DNA of 64,000 nucleotides from JAGRKR01 sp041397725 (GCA_041397725.1 JAWKVZ010000004.1:310001-374000), one strand, 5' to 3'. Shown: positions 32,429 to 41,703, counted from the stretch's first letter. Notes: generated from the sequence alone by a model not told the origin. Made by a program: numbers and translations.

Positions 32429-33535
32429 GTGTGGACGTATCGTAATCCCGTGGATGTGCGCTTCGGTGCGGGCAGCTTCGCTGGCCTCGCCGGCTTGATC
32501 GGCGCGCGCAGCTATGCCCTCGTCACCTACGCCGACCCGTATTTCCGTGGCCTGGCCGACGAGCTGGCGGGACGCGCCGGCCGCGCCGCCATCGTCGTCG
32601 ACGACATCGCGCCGAACCCCGACGTCGCCGCGCTGACCGCGCAATGCGCGCGCTTTGCGGGTCTCGCCCGCGCGCCCGAGGTGATCGTGGCGCTCGGCGG
32701 CGGCTCCGTCATCGATTCCGCCAAGGTCTTCGCCGCGGCGAGAGGCGACTTCGCCGTCGTCGGCGCCTATCTCAAGGGCGCAGCGGGCGCCAGCCTGCCC
32801 GAGCCGACGCCGCTCATCGCGGTGCCGACCACCGGCGGCACCGGCAGCGAGGTGACGTGCTGGGGCACCGTCTGGGACAACGCCGCCGGCGCCAAGTACT
32901 CGCTCGCCCATCCGCGCCTCTATCCGCAGATCGCGCTGGTCGATCCGGCGCTGATGCTGGCCAAGCCGCGCGAGCTGACGATCCAGACCGGCCTCGACGC
33001 CCTCTCGCACGCGCTCGAGAGCCTGTGGAACCGCAACGCCAACCCGGTCTCGATGGCGCATGCCATCACCGCCGCGCGCGGTGCGCTGGCGACGCTGCCG
33101 CGCCTCGCGAACGACCTGCAGAACCTGGCGCTGCGCGAGGCGATGGCGCGCGCCGCGCTGCTCGCCGGCTTCGCCTTCTCCAACACCAAGACGGCGATCG
33201 CGCATTCGATCTCCTATCCGATCACGCTCAGGCACAACGTGCCGCACGGCGTCGCCTGCTCGTTCACGCTGCCGATGGTGATGCGCAGCATGGAGGGCGT
33301 GGGCGGACTGTGCGGGGAGGGGCTGGCGGCGATCTTCGGCACGGATTCGATGGCTGCCGCAGCCGACGCCCTGCAACGCCAGCTCGAGGCGCTCGGCATC
33401 GCCACGGCTCCCGCGAGCTATGGCATTGCCGAGGACGAGTGGCGCGCGCTCATCCTGGCGGCTTTCGATGGCGAGCGCGGCCAGAACTTCATCGGCGAGC
33501 GCGGGCGCATGCTCGCCGCAGCCGGACTCGACTGA
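32429..33535 (+). CDS. Phosphonate-associated iron-containing alcohol dehydrogenase
   Basis: 368 residues, group III Fe-ADH. It has YRNPVDVRFGAG at the N-terminus, the NAD-binding GGGSVIDSAK, PTTGGTGSEVT, and metal ligands in TGLDALSHALES (Asp, His) and HNVPHGVACS (His). This matches the phosphonate-metabolism-associated Fe-ADH family, related to phosphonoacetaldehyde reductase PhpC. It would interconvert phosphonoacetaldehyde and 2-hydroxyethylphosphonate; next to phnY and phnA the oxidative direction is more sensible. The GTG at 32429 is chosen because the family similarity begins there; the frame extends to an ATG at 32336 inside the operator. Physiological substrate is inference. Confidence 0.82.
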   Translation: MWTYRNPVDVRFGAGSFAGLAGLIGARSYALVTYADPYFRGLADELAGRAGRAAIVVDDIAPNPDVAALTAQCARFAGLARAPEVIVALGGGSVIDSAKVFAAARGDFAVVGAYLKGAAGASLPEPTPLIAVPTTGGTGSEVTCWGTVWDNAAGAKYSLAHPRLYPQIALVDPALMLAKPRELTIQTGLDALSHALESLWNRNANPVSMAHAITAARGALATLPRLANDLQNLALREAMARAALLAGFAFSNTKTAIAHSISYPITLRHNVPHGVACSFTLPMVMRSMEGVGGLCGEGLAAIFGTDSMAAAADALQRQLEALGIATAPASYGIAEDEWRALILAAFDGERGQNFIGERGRMLAAAGLD

Positions 33536-33547
33536 CGAACGGACGGA

Positions 33548-33564
33548 GTCGCGATGATCGCGAC
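33548..33564 (+). other. Stem-loop between Fe-ADH gene and phnD
   Basis: GTCGCGA (33548-33554) and TCGCGAC (33558-33564) form a perfect 7-bp stem with a 3-base loop in the 91-base gap before phnD. No T run follows, so it is more likely an mRNA-processing or stability element, or an operator, than a terminator. Confidence 0.4.
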
Positions 33565-33626
33565 AAAGTAACGGCAACAGACCTCGAAGCAACGGGGCGT
33601 CACTTTGGCTCTAGGGAGTTGAGCAC

Positions 33627-34547
33627 ATGCGGATATCGAAGTCGTTCTGGGCGGCAACCGCCTTTTCCTGCGGACTACTCGCAAGCATCGCCGGCGCCAG
33701 CGCCGCCGAGTGCAAGAACCCGAAGCAGCTCGTCTTCTCGATCATTCCGACCGAGGAGACGACCCAGGAGCTCGGCATCTACAAGCCGCTGCTGGATCGC
33801 CTGAAGAAGAACACCGGCAAGAAGATCGAGTTCTTCATGCCGACGTCCTATGCCTCAGTGATCGAGGGCATGATCAACGGCTGGGTGCACATCGGCGTGC
33901 ATGGCCCCAATTCGTACGTGGTCGCCAAGCAGAAGGACCCCAAGCTCGAGGTGTTCGCGACCTACGCCAAGAAGCCGGGACATCTGCAGGAGGAAGGCCC
34001 GGGCTACCGCGCAGTGCTGATCGTGCGGGCGGGCTCCAAGTTCAAAGACATCGCATCGCTGAAGGGCTCCGTGCTCGGCCTTGCTGATCCGGCCAGCACC
34101 TCAGGCAACCTGATGCCGCGCGTCGTGTTCGGCGAGACGATCAAGGTCGGCACCGATCTCGAGAAGTACTTCTCCAAGGTCGTCTATACCGGCGGTCACG
34201 ATCTTTCGACGCTGGCCGTCAAGGAAGGTCGCGTCGATGCCGCCTTCGTCGCCACGCATCGCTTCGACAACGTGATCGACCGCAAGCTCGCCAAGATGTC
34301 GGACTTCCGCGTGCTCTGGAAATCGCAGTTCATCCCGCAGGACCCCTTCGTCTATCGCGGCGATCTCTGCCCGCAGATCAAGGAAGCGATCGTCAAGACC
34401 TTCCTTTCGCTCCACGAGGACCCGGCAACCAAGCCGTTCCTGGCGAAGATCAAATCCAATCGCTTCGTGGCGATGAAGGATTCCGACTACGACATCATTC
34501 GCAAGCTCGACGCCGCCAAGCGGGCCCGCAAGCCTGCCAAGAAGTAG
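33627..34547 (+). CDS. phnD: Phosphonate ABC transporter substrate-binding protein PhnD
   Basis: 306 residues with a signal peptide (FSCGLLASIAGASA, then AECKNPKQL). The PhnD/phosphate-phosphonate-binding family pattern is clear: FSIIPTEETTQELGIYKPLLDRL, MPTSYASVIEGMINGWVHIGVHGPNSYV, LADPASTSGNLMPR and LAVKEGRVDAAFVATHRFD. It binds phosphonates in the periplasm for PhnC/PhnE. GGGAG lies before the ATG. Stem-loops flank the gene on both sides, which may raise its mRNA level relative to the permease genes. Confidence 0.92.
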   Translation: MRISKSFWAATAFSCGLLASIAGASAAECKNPKQLVFSIIPTEETTQELGIYKPLLDRLKKNTGKKIEFFMPTSYASVIEGMINGWVHIGVHGPNSYVVAKQKDPKLEVFATYAKKPGHLQEEGPGYRAVLIVRAGSKFKDIASLKGSVLGLADPASTSGNLMPRVVFGETIKVGTDLEKYFSKVVYTGGHDLSTLAVKEGRVDAAFVATHRFDNVIDRKLAKMSDFRVLWKSQFIPQDPFVYRGDLCPQIKEAIVKTFLSLHEDPATKPFLAKIKSNRFVAMKDSDYDIIRKLDAAKRARKPAKK

Positions 34548-34568
34548 CCGCGTGCTCGCGACCGACTA

Positions 34569-34652
34569 CGGCACCTGCCTTCGGCCTCGGCCGCTCTGCC
34601 TCCCTTGAGCGCCGACGGTCGGACCGGCAGGTGCCGAACCGGGCAAACCCGG
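34569..34652 (+). other. Intercistronic stem-loops between phnD and phnC
   Basis: In the 187-base gap, CGGCACCTGCC (34569-34579) pairs perfectly over 11 bp with GGCAGGTGCCG (34626-34636), enclosing a smaller CCGAC-G-GTCGG hairpin. A further hairpin CCGGG-CAAA-CCCGG follows at 34639-34652. There is no T tract. Such structures after a binding-protein gene typically stabilise the upstream message; attenuation is an alternative. Confidence 0.5.
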
Positions 34653-34734
34653 AAGGCGCGGAGCAGCCATCTCCTGCGACCGTCCACGCCTTTCCGTGCT
34701 GCTCAGGCACCATGCCAAACGACCGGAGCCGGCA

Positions 34735-35487
34735 ATGGCCATTCTCGAAGTCCGGAACCTCAAGGTTCAATACTCGGCCAAGGGCCCCGAGATCCTGCAT
34801 GGCATCGATTTCACGGTAGACGGCGACGATTTCTGCGCCGTCATCGGGCCGAGCGGCGCTGGCAAGTCCACCCTGATCCGCTGCATCAACCGGCTCGTCG
34901 AAGCCTCAGAAGGCGACATTATCCTGTTCGGACAGTCCATCCGCCCGATGGGGGCGGCCGAGCTGCGGGTACTGCGGCGGCGGATCGGCATGATTTTTCA
35001 GGAATTCAACCTGGTCAATCGCATGTCGGTCATGGACAACGTGCTCTCGGGCCGGCTCGGTTATACCGGCGCCCTGCGCAGCCTGTTCAAGGCCTTCCCG
35101 AGGTCGGATATCGAGCAGGCCCTGCACATTCTCGATCGTGTCGGGCTCGCCGATCATGTCGACAAGCGCGCCGACGAGCTGTCGGGTGGGCAGCGCCAGC
35201 GCGTCGGCATTGCGCGCGCCCTCATGCAGAAGCCCGAGATCCTGCTCCTCGACGAGCCCACGTCGGCGCTCGACCCCAAGATTTCGCGCGATGTCATGTC
35301 CCTCATCAGCGATTTGGCGCGCGAGTTCGCAGTGCCGGTGCTCTGCAACATCCACGACGTGCAACTCGCGCTGGAGTTCTGCAACCGCATCATCGGCCTG
35401 CAGGACGGCTACAAGAAGTTCGACGGCCCTGCGAAAGGCATGCAGAAACAGGATCTCGACGCCATCTACGCCATGGAAGTGCTGTGA
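34735..35487 (+). CDS. phnC: Phosphonate ABC transporter ATP-binding protein PhnC
   Basis: 250 residues. Walker A is GPSGAGKST, the signature motif LSGGQRQRVGIARAL, Walker B ILLLDEPTSALD and the switch histidine in CNIHDVQLAL. QEFNLVNRMSVMDNVLSGRL is typical of the PhnC branch. It powers import through the two PhnE permeases. The ATG at 34735 directly precedes the core fold; the next gene overlaps its stop by one base (TGATG). Confidence 0.94.
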   Translation: MAILEVRNLKVQYSAKGPEILHGIDFTVDGDDFCAVIGPSGAGKSTLIRCINRLVEASEGDIILFGQSIRPMGAAELRVLRRRIGMIFQEFNLVNRMSVMDNVLSGRLGYTGALRSLFKAFPRSDIEQALHILDRVGLADHVDKRADELSGGQRQRVGIARALMQKPEILLLDEPTSALDPKISRDVMSLISDLAREFAVPVLCNIHDVQLALEFCNRIIGLQDGYKKFDGPAKGMQKQDLDAIYAMEVL

Positions 35488-36311
35488 TGGCCGCTGTATC
35501 GGCATTGCCCGGCATGCGTATCGACCAGGTCGTCACCGGCCGGCGACGGCGGCGCTACAAGAGGTGGATGATCGCCGCTGCGGCTTCGCTCGTCATCACT
35601 CTCTGTATTCTCGATACCATCGTGGCCGACACCGATTGGAGCCGCATGGGCGGCGCCCTCGGCATCCTCGGCACGCTCGCGCGCTATCTCCAGCTCGATT
35701 TCTCCCTGCTGCCCCATCTTTTCGTTCCGGCGGTCGAGACATTGATGATCGCCACGCTCGGAACGCTGCTCGGCTGCGTCTTCTCGCTGCCTGTCGCTTG
35801 GTTCGGTGCTGCCAACGTCACGCCGAGCATCCATTTCTTCTATCCGCTCGGGCGCTTCCTGATGGTGCTGAGCCGCTCGATCCACGAGATCATCTGGGCC
35901 CTGCTCTTCGTCGGCGCGGTCGGTCTCGGCGCCTTGCCCGGCATCCTCGCCGTCGCCATGCGCTCGATCGGCTTCATCTCGAAGATCACGGCAGAAGCCA
36001 TCGAGAACATCGACCCCAAGCCGGTCGAGGCCATTCGGGCGGTGGGCGGCAATCAGTTCCAGGTCAAGTATTACGGCATCGTCCCGCAGATCCTGCCGGT
36101 CATTCTCGGCACGATCATCTTCGAGTGGGACATCAACATCCGCCGGTCCGCCGTCATGGGCCTCGTCGGAGCGGGTGGGCTCGGGCTCATCTTTTTCCGC
36201 CAGATGGCCATGTTCAACTACGGCGGCGTGACGATGGTGATCCTGGCCGTGCTTTCCCTCATCCTGATCGGCGAGATCGTCTCACACTATGCCCGCAAGG
36301 CCGTGATCTGA
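35487..36311 (+). CDS. phnE1: Phosphonate ABC transporter permease PhnE (first copy)
   Basis: 274 residues. One N-terminal helix (about 28-48) is followed by the binding-protein-dependent permease domain with about five helices (about 75-270). The coupling-loop EAA motif is EAIRAVGGNQFQVKYYGIVPQILP. SIHEIIWALLFVGAVGLGALPG is characteristic of PhnE. The start overlaps phnC by one base. Paired with a second PhnE just downstream, so the channel is probably a heterodimer. Confidence 0.93.
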   Translation: MAAVSALPGMRIDQVVTGRRRRRYKRWMIAAAASLVITLCILDTIVADTDWSRMGGALGILGTLARYLQLDFSLLPHLFVPAVETLMIATLGTLLGCVFSLPVAWFGAANVTPSIHFFYPLGRFLMVLSRSIHEIIWALLFVGAVGLGALPGILAVAMRSIGFISKITAEAIENIDPKPVEAIRAVGGNQFQVKYYGIVPQILPVILGTIIFEWDINIRRSAVMGLVGAGGLGLIFFRQMAMFNYGGVTMVILAVLSLILIGEIVSHYARKAVI

Positions 36312-36321
36312 GGAGCTGGGC

Positions 36322-37167
36322 ATGAACATCACCCCACCCCTCCCGAAAGAGGCTGCCAGGCGACCGCTGAAATGGTCGCGCTATCGCTACCCGGAGAGCC
36401 TGTTCCGCTTCGGCGGCCTCCTTGCGGTATTGGCCTTTCTGGCCTTCTCCATCTCGTTCCTGAATGTGGATCTGTCGCGGATCATCGGCGCCTTCCCGCG
36501 GCTCGGCGAGATCCTGGCCTCGCGCTACTACCCGCCCGATTTCGCCTACGTGATGGAGCCGGAGTTCCTGCGGTCCGTCCGCCAGACGCTGGAGATGTCT
36601 CTGCTCGGTGGCGCATTTGGCGTGCTGCTGTCGATCCCGCTCGCCTGGTTCGCCGCCAACAACATCACCCTCAGCCGGAGGATCGCCTACCCGTTCGGGC
36701 GTCTGGCGATCATCAGCGGCCGCGCCATCCACGAAACCATATGGACGATCCTGTTCGTCAGCATTCTCGGATTCGGCATGCTGGCGGGCATTCTGGCGCT
36801 GACGGTCTTCTGCGTCGGCTTCGCCGGCAAGCTCTTCGCCGACGAGCTCGAGGCGATCGACATGGGGCCCGTCGAAGCTCTGCAATCCACCGGCTCGACG
36901 CCATTGCAGGTGTTCCAGTACGCCGTGCTGCCGCAAGTCCGTGTGGCGTTCACGGGCATCGCGATCTACACTTGGGACGTGGCCTTTCGTGCCGCAACCG
37001 TCGTCGGCTTCTTCGGCGGAGGTGGCATGGGCTGGTATCTGAAGCGCACGATCCAGCAGCTCGAGACGACGCGGGTTGCTGCAATTCTGCTTGTCATCAT
37101 CCTTCTCGTCAGCATCGCCGAAATCGGCTCGAGTTGGCTCCGCTCACGCATCGCGAGGATGCGCTGA
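36322..37167 (+). CDS. phnE2: Phosphonate ABC transporter permease PhnE (second copy)
   Basis: 281 residues with an N-terminal helix (about 30-50) and a permease domain with the same landmarks as its neighbour: AIHETIWTILFVSILGFGMLAG and the EAA loop EALQSTGSTPLQVFQYAVLPQV. GAGGAG precedes the ATG. The gap to the first permease is 10 bases. It completes a PhnDCE1E2 importer for the phosphonate substrate of PhnY/PhnA. Confidence 0.93.
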   Translation: MNITPPLPKEAARRPLKWSRYRYPESLFRFGGLLAVLAFLAFSISFLNVDLSRIIGAFPRLGEILASRYYPPDFAYVMEPEFLRSVRQTLEMSLLGGAFGVLLSIPLAWFAANNITLSRRIAYPFGRLAIISGRAIHETIWTILFVSILGFGMLAGILALTVFCVGFAGKLFADELEAIDMGPVEALQSTGSTPLQVFQYAVLPQVRVAFTGIAIYTWDVAFRAATVVGFFGGGGMGWYLKRTIQQLETTRVAAILLVIILLVSIAEIGSSWLRSRIARMR

Positions 37168-37202
37168 GGGCCGAACCGTGAGCCGTCCAGGGAGACTTCG
37201 AA

Positions 37203-38450
37203 ATGACTGCCGCTAAAAAGTCCGTGACGGTGAATGGCCGCGAGTATCGCTGGCCGACGAGCCCGCTCGTCGTGATCTGCTGCGACGGAAGCGAGCCCGC
37301 CTACATCGAGTCCGCCATTGCGCGCGGCCTCATGCCCAACATCGCCGGCATCATCCGCCGCGGCGCCGACCTGCGCGGCGACAGCGTGATCCCGAGCTTC
37401 ACCAACCCCAACAACCTCTCGATCGTCACGGGTCGGCCGCCTTCCTATCACGGCATTTCCGGAAACTTCTTCGTCGATCCCGAGACCGGCAAGGAAGTGA
37501 TGATGAACCACCCGCGCTATCTGCGTGCGCCGACCATCTTCAAGGCGTTCCAGCAGGCCGGCGCCACGGTGGCCGTCGTCACCGCGAAGGACAAGCTGCG
37601 GCTGCTGCTGGGGGACGGCCTCACCCTGGCCGCCGGACGTGCCGTCTGCTTCTCATCCGAGAAGGCGGACACGTGCACGCTGCAGGAGAACGGCATCGAG
37701 AAGGTGCTGGAGATGATGGGGCGCGGCCTTCCCGACGTCTATTCCCTGGAGCTGTCGGAGTTCGTGCTGGCGGCCGGCGTCAAGCTGATGGCCAAGATGC
37801 GCCCGGACATCATGTATCTCTCGACGACCGACTACATCCAGCACAAGCACGCGCCGGGCAGCGCCGGGGCCGACGCCTTCTATGTCATGCTCGACCGCCA
37901 TGTCGGCGAGCTCGACGCCAGCGGCGCGGTCATCGTGCTGACCGCGGATCACGGCATGAAGGACAAGCATCTGGCCAACGGCGAGCCCGACGTCCTCTAT
38001 CTGCAGGACTATCTCGACAACAAGCTCGGAAAGGGCCGCAGCCGCGTCATCCTGCCGATTACCGATCCCTACGTGGCGCACCACGGCGCCCTCGGCTCGT
38101 TCGCCACCGTCTATCTCGATGCCGGCCTCGATGTCGCCGAGGTCTGCCGCGACATTGCCGGCCTTGCAGGCATCCACGAGGTGACCAATCGCGCAGAGGG
38201 CTGCCGGCGATACGAGCTGCCCGAGGATCGTCTCGGCGACCTCATCGTCATCTCGCGCGATTCCAAGGTGGTCGGCACGAGCGCGTCGAACCACGATCTG
38301 AGCCAGCTCGACGAGCCCCTGCGGTCACATGGCGGCATCACCGAGCAGACGATCCCGATCATCGTGAACCGCCGGCTGCGCAATCTGCCGGACAAGCTGC
38401 GAAATTTCGACGCCTTCGCCATCGGCCTCAATCACGTCGTGGCCGGCTGA
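37203..38450 (+). CDS. phnA: Phosphonoacetate hydrolase PhnA
   Basis: 415 residues, alkaline-phosphatase superfamily. Residues matching the zinc site known from Sinorhizobium PhnA are all present: Asp28 (CCDGSE), Thr67 nucleophile (SFTNPNN), Asp210 and His214 (TDYIQHK), Asp249-His250 (TADHGMKDKH) and His376 (SHGGI). It cleaves the C-P bond of phosphonoacetate to acetate and phosphate. GGGAG precedes the ATG. It lies between the importer genes and phnY, so the operon can take phosphonoacetaldehyde-level compounds to completion. Confidence 0.95.
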   Translation: MTAAKKSVTVNGREYRWPTSPLVVICCDGSEPAYIESAIARGLMPNIAGIIRRGADLRGDSVIPSFTNPNNLSIVTGRPPSYHGISGNFFVDPETGKEVMMNHPRYLRAPTIFKAFQQAGATVAVVTAKDKLRLLLGDGLTLAAGRAVCFSSEKADTCTLQENGIEKVLEMMGRGLPDVYSLELSEFVLAAGVKLMAKMRPDIMYLSTTDYIQHKHAPGSAGADAFYVMLDRHVGELDASGAVIVLTADHGMKDKHLANGEPDVLYLQDYLDNKLGKGRSRVILPITDPYVAHHGALGSFATVYLDAGLDVAEVCRDIAGLAGIHEVTNRAEGCRRYELPEDRLGDLIVISRDSKVVGTSASNHDLSQLDEPLRSHGGITEQTIPIIVNRRLRNLPDKLRNFDAFAIGLNHVVAG

Positions 38451-38544
38451 CCACCGCACCGCCCCGGCGGCATCGAGACCGCGGTCACGGCAAGCGGATG
38501 CACCAGCAGGCCGGCGCCGAGAGACCCAACTGGAGACGAGAGCA

Positions 38545-40005
38545 ATGAACATTCAAGCCCGCATCGGAAAACGCCGCCACGAGCCCATGCGGATCGCTGG
38601 CCGCAAGGTCGACACGACCGACAAGGTCGAGGTCCGCTATCCCTACACCAACGAGGTCATCGGCACGGTGCCGGCCGGCACGGCGGAGCACGCGCGCGAG
38701 GCCTTCGAGATCGCCGCGGCCTACAGGCCCACGCTGACGCGCTACGAGCGTCAGCAGATCCTTATGAAGACGGGAGAGGCGATCTGGGAGCGGCGCGACG
38801 AGATTTCCGACATCATCACGGCCGAGCTCGGCATCTCCAAGAAGGACTCGATCTACGAATGCGGCCGCGCCCGCGACGTCTACAATCTCTGCGGCCAGCT
38901 CTGCATCATCGACGACAGTCAGAGCTTCGCCTGTGACATCACGCACCACGGGCAGGCACGGCGCATCTTCACGACGCGCGAGCCGCTCAGGGCGATTTCC
39001 GCCATCACGCCCTTCAATCACCCACTCAACATGGTCTCGCACAAGCTGGCGCCGGCCATCGCCACCAACAACTGTGTCGTCCTCAAGCCGACCGAGAAGA
39101 CGCCGCTGACGGCGCTCGTGCTGGCCGACATCCTCTATGACTGCGGCCTGCCCCCGCAGATGCTCTCCGTCGTCACCGGTCTGCCGGAGATGATCGGCGA
39201 CGAGATGATCACTAACCCGAATGTCGAGCTCGTGACGTTCACCGGTGGCGTCAAGGTCGGCAAGATGATCGCCGAGAAGGCCGGCTACCGGCGCACCATC
39301 CTGGAACTCGGCGGCAACGACCCGCTGATCATCCTCGACGACCTCAGCGATGCCGAGATCGACAAGGCCGCAACGCTGGCCGTGGGCGGCGCCACGAAGA
39401 ACTCCGGGCAGCGTTGCACCGCCGTCAAGCGCATCCTCGTGCTCGAGTCTGTCGCCGACAAGCTCGTGGCGCGCATCCTCGAGAAGGCCAAGAAGATCCG
39501 CTTCGGCGACCCGATGGACCCTGAGACCGACCTCGGCACCGTCGTCGACGAGGAGGCCGCCGCGCTCATCGATGGTCGCATCAAGAAGGCCGAGCAGGCC
39601 GGCGCCAAGGTTCTCTATCACCCTGGCCGCAAAGGCGCGCTCCTGCCGCCCGTCGTCATCGATCACGTCCGACAGGAGATGGAGCTGGTGATGGAGGAGA
39701 GCTTCGGCCCGGCCATTCCAATCATCCGCTGCCCCAATATCGACGAGTTGATCAAGACCTCGAACTCGACGGCGTTCGGGCTGTCGTCGGGCGTCTGCAC
39801 CAACCGCCTCGACCATGCGCAGCGCATCATCAACGAGCTCAACGTCGGCACGGTCAACATCTGGGAGGTGCCGGGCTATCGCACGGAGATGTCGCCGTTC
39901 GGCGGCATCAAGGATTCCGGCACCGGCTACAAGGAAGGTGTTCTGGAGTCCATGCGCAGCTACACGAACGTCAAGACCTTCTCCATGCCGTGGCAGGGAC
40001 GCTGA
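38545..40005 (+). CDS. phnY: Phosphonoacetaldehyde dehydrogenase PhnY
   Basis: 486 residues, NAD(P)-dependent aldehyde dehydrogenase superfamily. The nucleophile is Cys291 in SGQRCTAVKR, the same position as in Sinorhizobium PhnY; the general base Glu lies in LELGGNDP, and the NAD-binding ITPFNHPLNM and TFTGGVKVGK are present. It oxidises phosphonoacetaldehyde to phosphonoacetate, the substrate of PhnA. It follows phnA after 94 bases with GGAG and GAG before the ATG. The neighbouring Na/Pi transporter starts 20 bases after the stop. Confidence 0.94.
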   Translation: MNIQARIGKRRHEPMRIAGRKVDTTDKVEVRYPYTNEVIGTVPAGTAEHAREAFEIAAAYRPTLTRYERQQILMKTGEAIWERRDEISDIITAELGISKKDSIYECGRARDVYNLCGQLCIIDDSQSFACDITHHGQARRIFTTREPLRAISAITPFNHPLNMVSHKLAPAIATNNCVVLKPTEKTPLTALVLADILYDCGLPPQMLSVVTGLPEMIGDEMITNPNVELVTFTGGVKVGKMIAEKAGYRRTILELGGNDPLIILDDLSDAEIDKAATLAVGGATKNSGQRCTAVKRILVLESVADKLVARILEKAKKIRFGDPMDPETDLGTVVDEEAAALIDGRIKKAEQAGAKVLYHPGRKGALLPPVVIDHVRQEMELVMEESFGPAIPIIRCPNIDELIKTSNSTAFGLSSGVCTNRLDHAQRIINELNVGTVNIWEVPGYRTEMSPFGGIKDSGTGYKEGVLESMRSYTNVKTFSMPWQGR

Positions 40006-40025
40006 TCGACAACGGGAAATCGTTC

Positions 40026-41672
40026 ATGGTCACCACGTCGGATGCGTCGCACCTCATCGTGTTGATCTTCGGCGCGGCAGCTCTGCTGCTCTGGGGCACG
40101 CGCATGGCGCGCACCGGCATCACGCGCGCCTATGGACAGGAAATCCGCGGCCTCATTTCCTCGGGGCTCAGCAACCGGTTCGTCGCGGCGGGCTCCGGCC
40201 TCGCCTCGGCGGCTGTGTTGCAGAGCTCGATGGCGGTGGCTCTGTTTCTCGCCTCGTTTACGCGCCTAGGGGCCGTGAGCGTGGCGACAGGGCTCGCCGT
40301 CATGCTCGGGGCCGACATCGGCAGCGCCGTGGTCGCTTCCCTTCTCACGCTCAACATCAAGCAACTCTGGCCCGTGCTGATCGCGGTCGGCTTCGTCGTG
40401 CACACCGCGTATGACGGCCGCAACGCCAAGGGCAAGCAGCTCGGCCGCGTGATGCTCGGGCTTGGCCTCGTGCTGCTGGCTTTGAGCGCCCTCGGCGTCG
40501 CCGCGCAGAACCTTTCGTCGAGCGAGGTGCTCCAGCTCGTGCTCGTCTCACTGGCCGGGCAGAACGTGCTTGTCATCGTCATCGTCGCTCTGCTGACGTG
40601 GCTCGCCCACTCCAGCATCGCCATACTGCTGTTGGTCGCCTCGATGGCCGCGGCGGGCGTCCTGACCACACCCGAGCTCATCGTCGCCATCGTGCTCGGC
40701 ATCAACATCGGCGGCGGCATCCCAGCAATCCTGCTGACCTGGTCCGAAACCGTCGAAGCGCGGCGTATCGCAGTGGGCAACGGGCTGTTCCGGCTGCTCG
40801 GCGCCGCCCTCGCCTTCGCTTTCATTCCCGACATCGCCAAGCTCTACGCGATGATGCCCGAGAAATCCGCGCTGGCGGTCATCGCGTTGCATCTCGCCTT
40901 CAACTTCTGCCTGGTGCTCCTGTGCCTGCCCATCGTCGGTCCCATCGCCCGGCTCCTGGCGACGCTCATCAAGCCGCCCGAGAACGCGCCCGACGACTTC
41001 GGCCCCAAGTTCATCAACGGCAATATCGTCCAGTATCCGCCGTCACTCGCCATCTCGGCGCTTCTGCGCGAGACGATCCGCATGATCGATCTCGTCGAGG
41101 ACATGCTGGGCAAGAGCCAGGTCATCCTCATGAAGGGTGATCGGGCACAGGCCGGCGAGGTGCATCATCTCGACGATCGACTGGACACGCTCTACGAAGC
41201 GATCAAGTCGTCCGCGACCGACCTCACGCGCGAAGAGCTGGAGATCGGCGAGAGCCGCCGCGCCGTCGACATCATCTCCTACGCGGCGAACCTCGAGAAT
41301 GCCGGCGACCTCATCGAGAAGAATCTGCTCGATACGGTGGAGAACAAGGTCAAATCGAGCGCGCAGTTTTCCAGCGAGGGTGAAGCGGAGATCATCCGTC
41401 TGTTCGGCTACGTCAAGGAAACGGCTCATGTGGCTGCCGGGACCGCCATGAGCTGGGAGCTTGGCAACGCCCAGGTCCTCATCGGCCGCAAGAGCGAATT
41501 CAAGTCCCTCGCCAAGGAGAGCCTGGAGAAGCACCTGCAGAGGTTGCGGAAGCGCGAGCAGAAGAGCCTCGAGACCAGCTCGTTTCATCTCGATCTGCTC
41601 GGCGACCTCCAGCGCGTCAATTCCCTCCTGTGTGGCATCGGCTACTCCGTCCGGCAGAGCCACCTGCCCTGA
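40026..41672 (+). CDS. Na+/phosphate cotransporter with PhoU-like C-terminal domain
   Basis: 548 residues. Two Na_Pi_cotrans repeats (about 1-150 and 170-310) carry the QSSMAVALF and HSSIAILLL QSS-type signatures within roughly eight or nine helices. A cytoplasmic PhoU-like helical domain occupies about 340-545. It should move phosphate using the sodium gradient. Placed last in the phosphonate operon, it may balance the phosphate released by PhnA, as uptake or export. The ATG at 40026 has GGGAAA upstream; a GTG at 39990 inside phnY would add 12 residues. Confidence 0.88.
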   Translation: MVTTSDASHLIVLIFGAAALLLWGTRMARTGITRAYGQEIRGLISSGLSNRFVAAGSGLASAAVLQSSMAVALFLASFTRLGAVSVATGLAVMLGADIGSAVVASLLTLNIKQLWPVLIAVGFVVHTAYDGRNAKGKQLGRVMLGLGLVLLALSALGVAAQNLSSSEVLQLVLVSLAGQNVLVIVIVALLTWLAHSSIAILLLVASMAAAGVLTTPELIVAIVLGINIGGGIPAILLTWSETVEARRIAVGNGLFRLLGAALAFAFIPDIAKLYAMMPEKSALAVIALHLAFNFCLVLLCLPIVGPIARLLATLIKPPENAPDDFGPKFINGNIVQYPPSLAISALLRETIRMIDLVEDMLGKSQVILMKGDRAQAGEVHHLDDRLDTLYEAIKSSATDLTREELEIGESRRAVDIISYAANLENAGDLIEKNLLDTVENKVKSSAQFSSEGEAEIIRLFGYVKETAHVAAGTAMSWELGNAQVLIGRKSEFKSLAKESLEKHLQRLRKREQKSLETSSFHLDLLGDLQRVNSLLCGIGYSVRQSHLP

Positions 41673-41703
41673 TTGCTCCACGCCTGTCACGGGCAGAACT
41701 GGT

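Noticed and set aside
36259..36936. Minus-strand open frames opposite phnE2
   Set aside because: Shadow frames of a well-supported permease gene.
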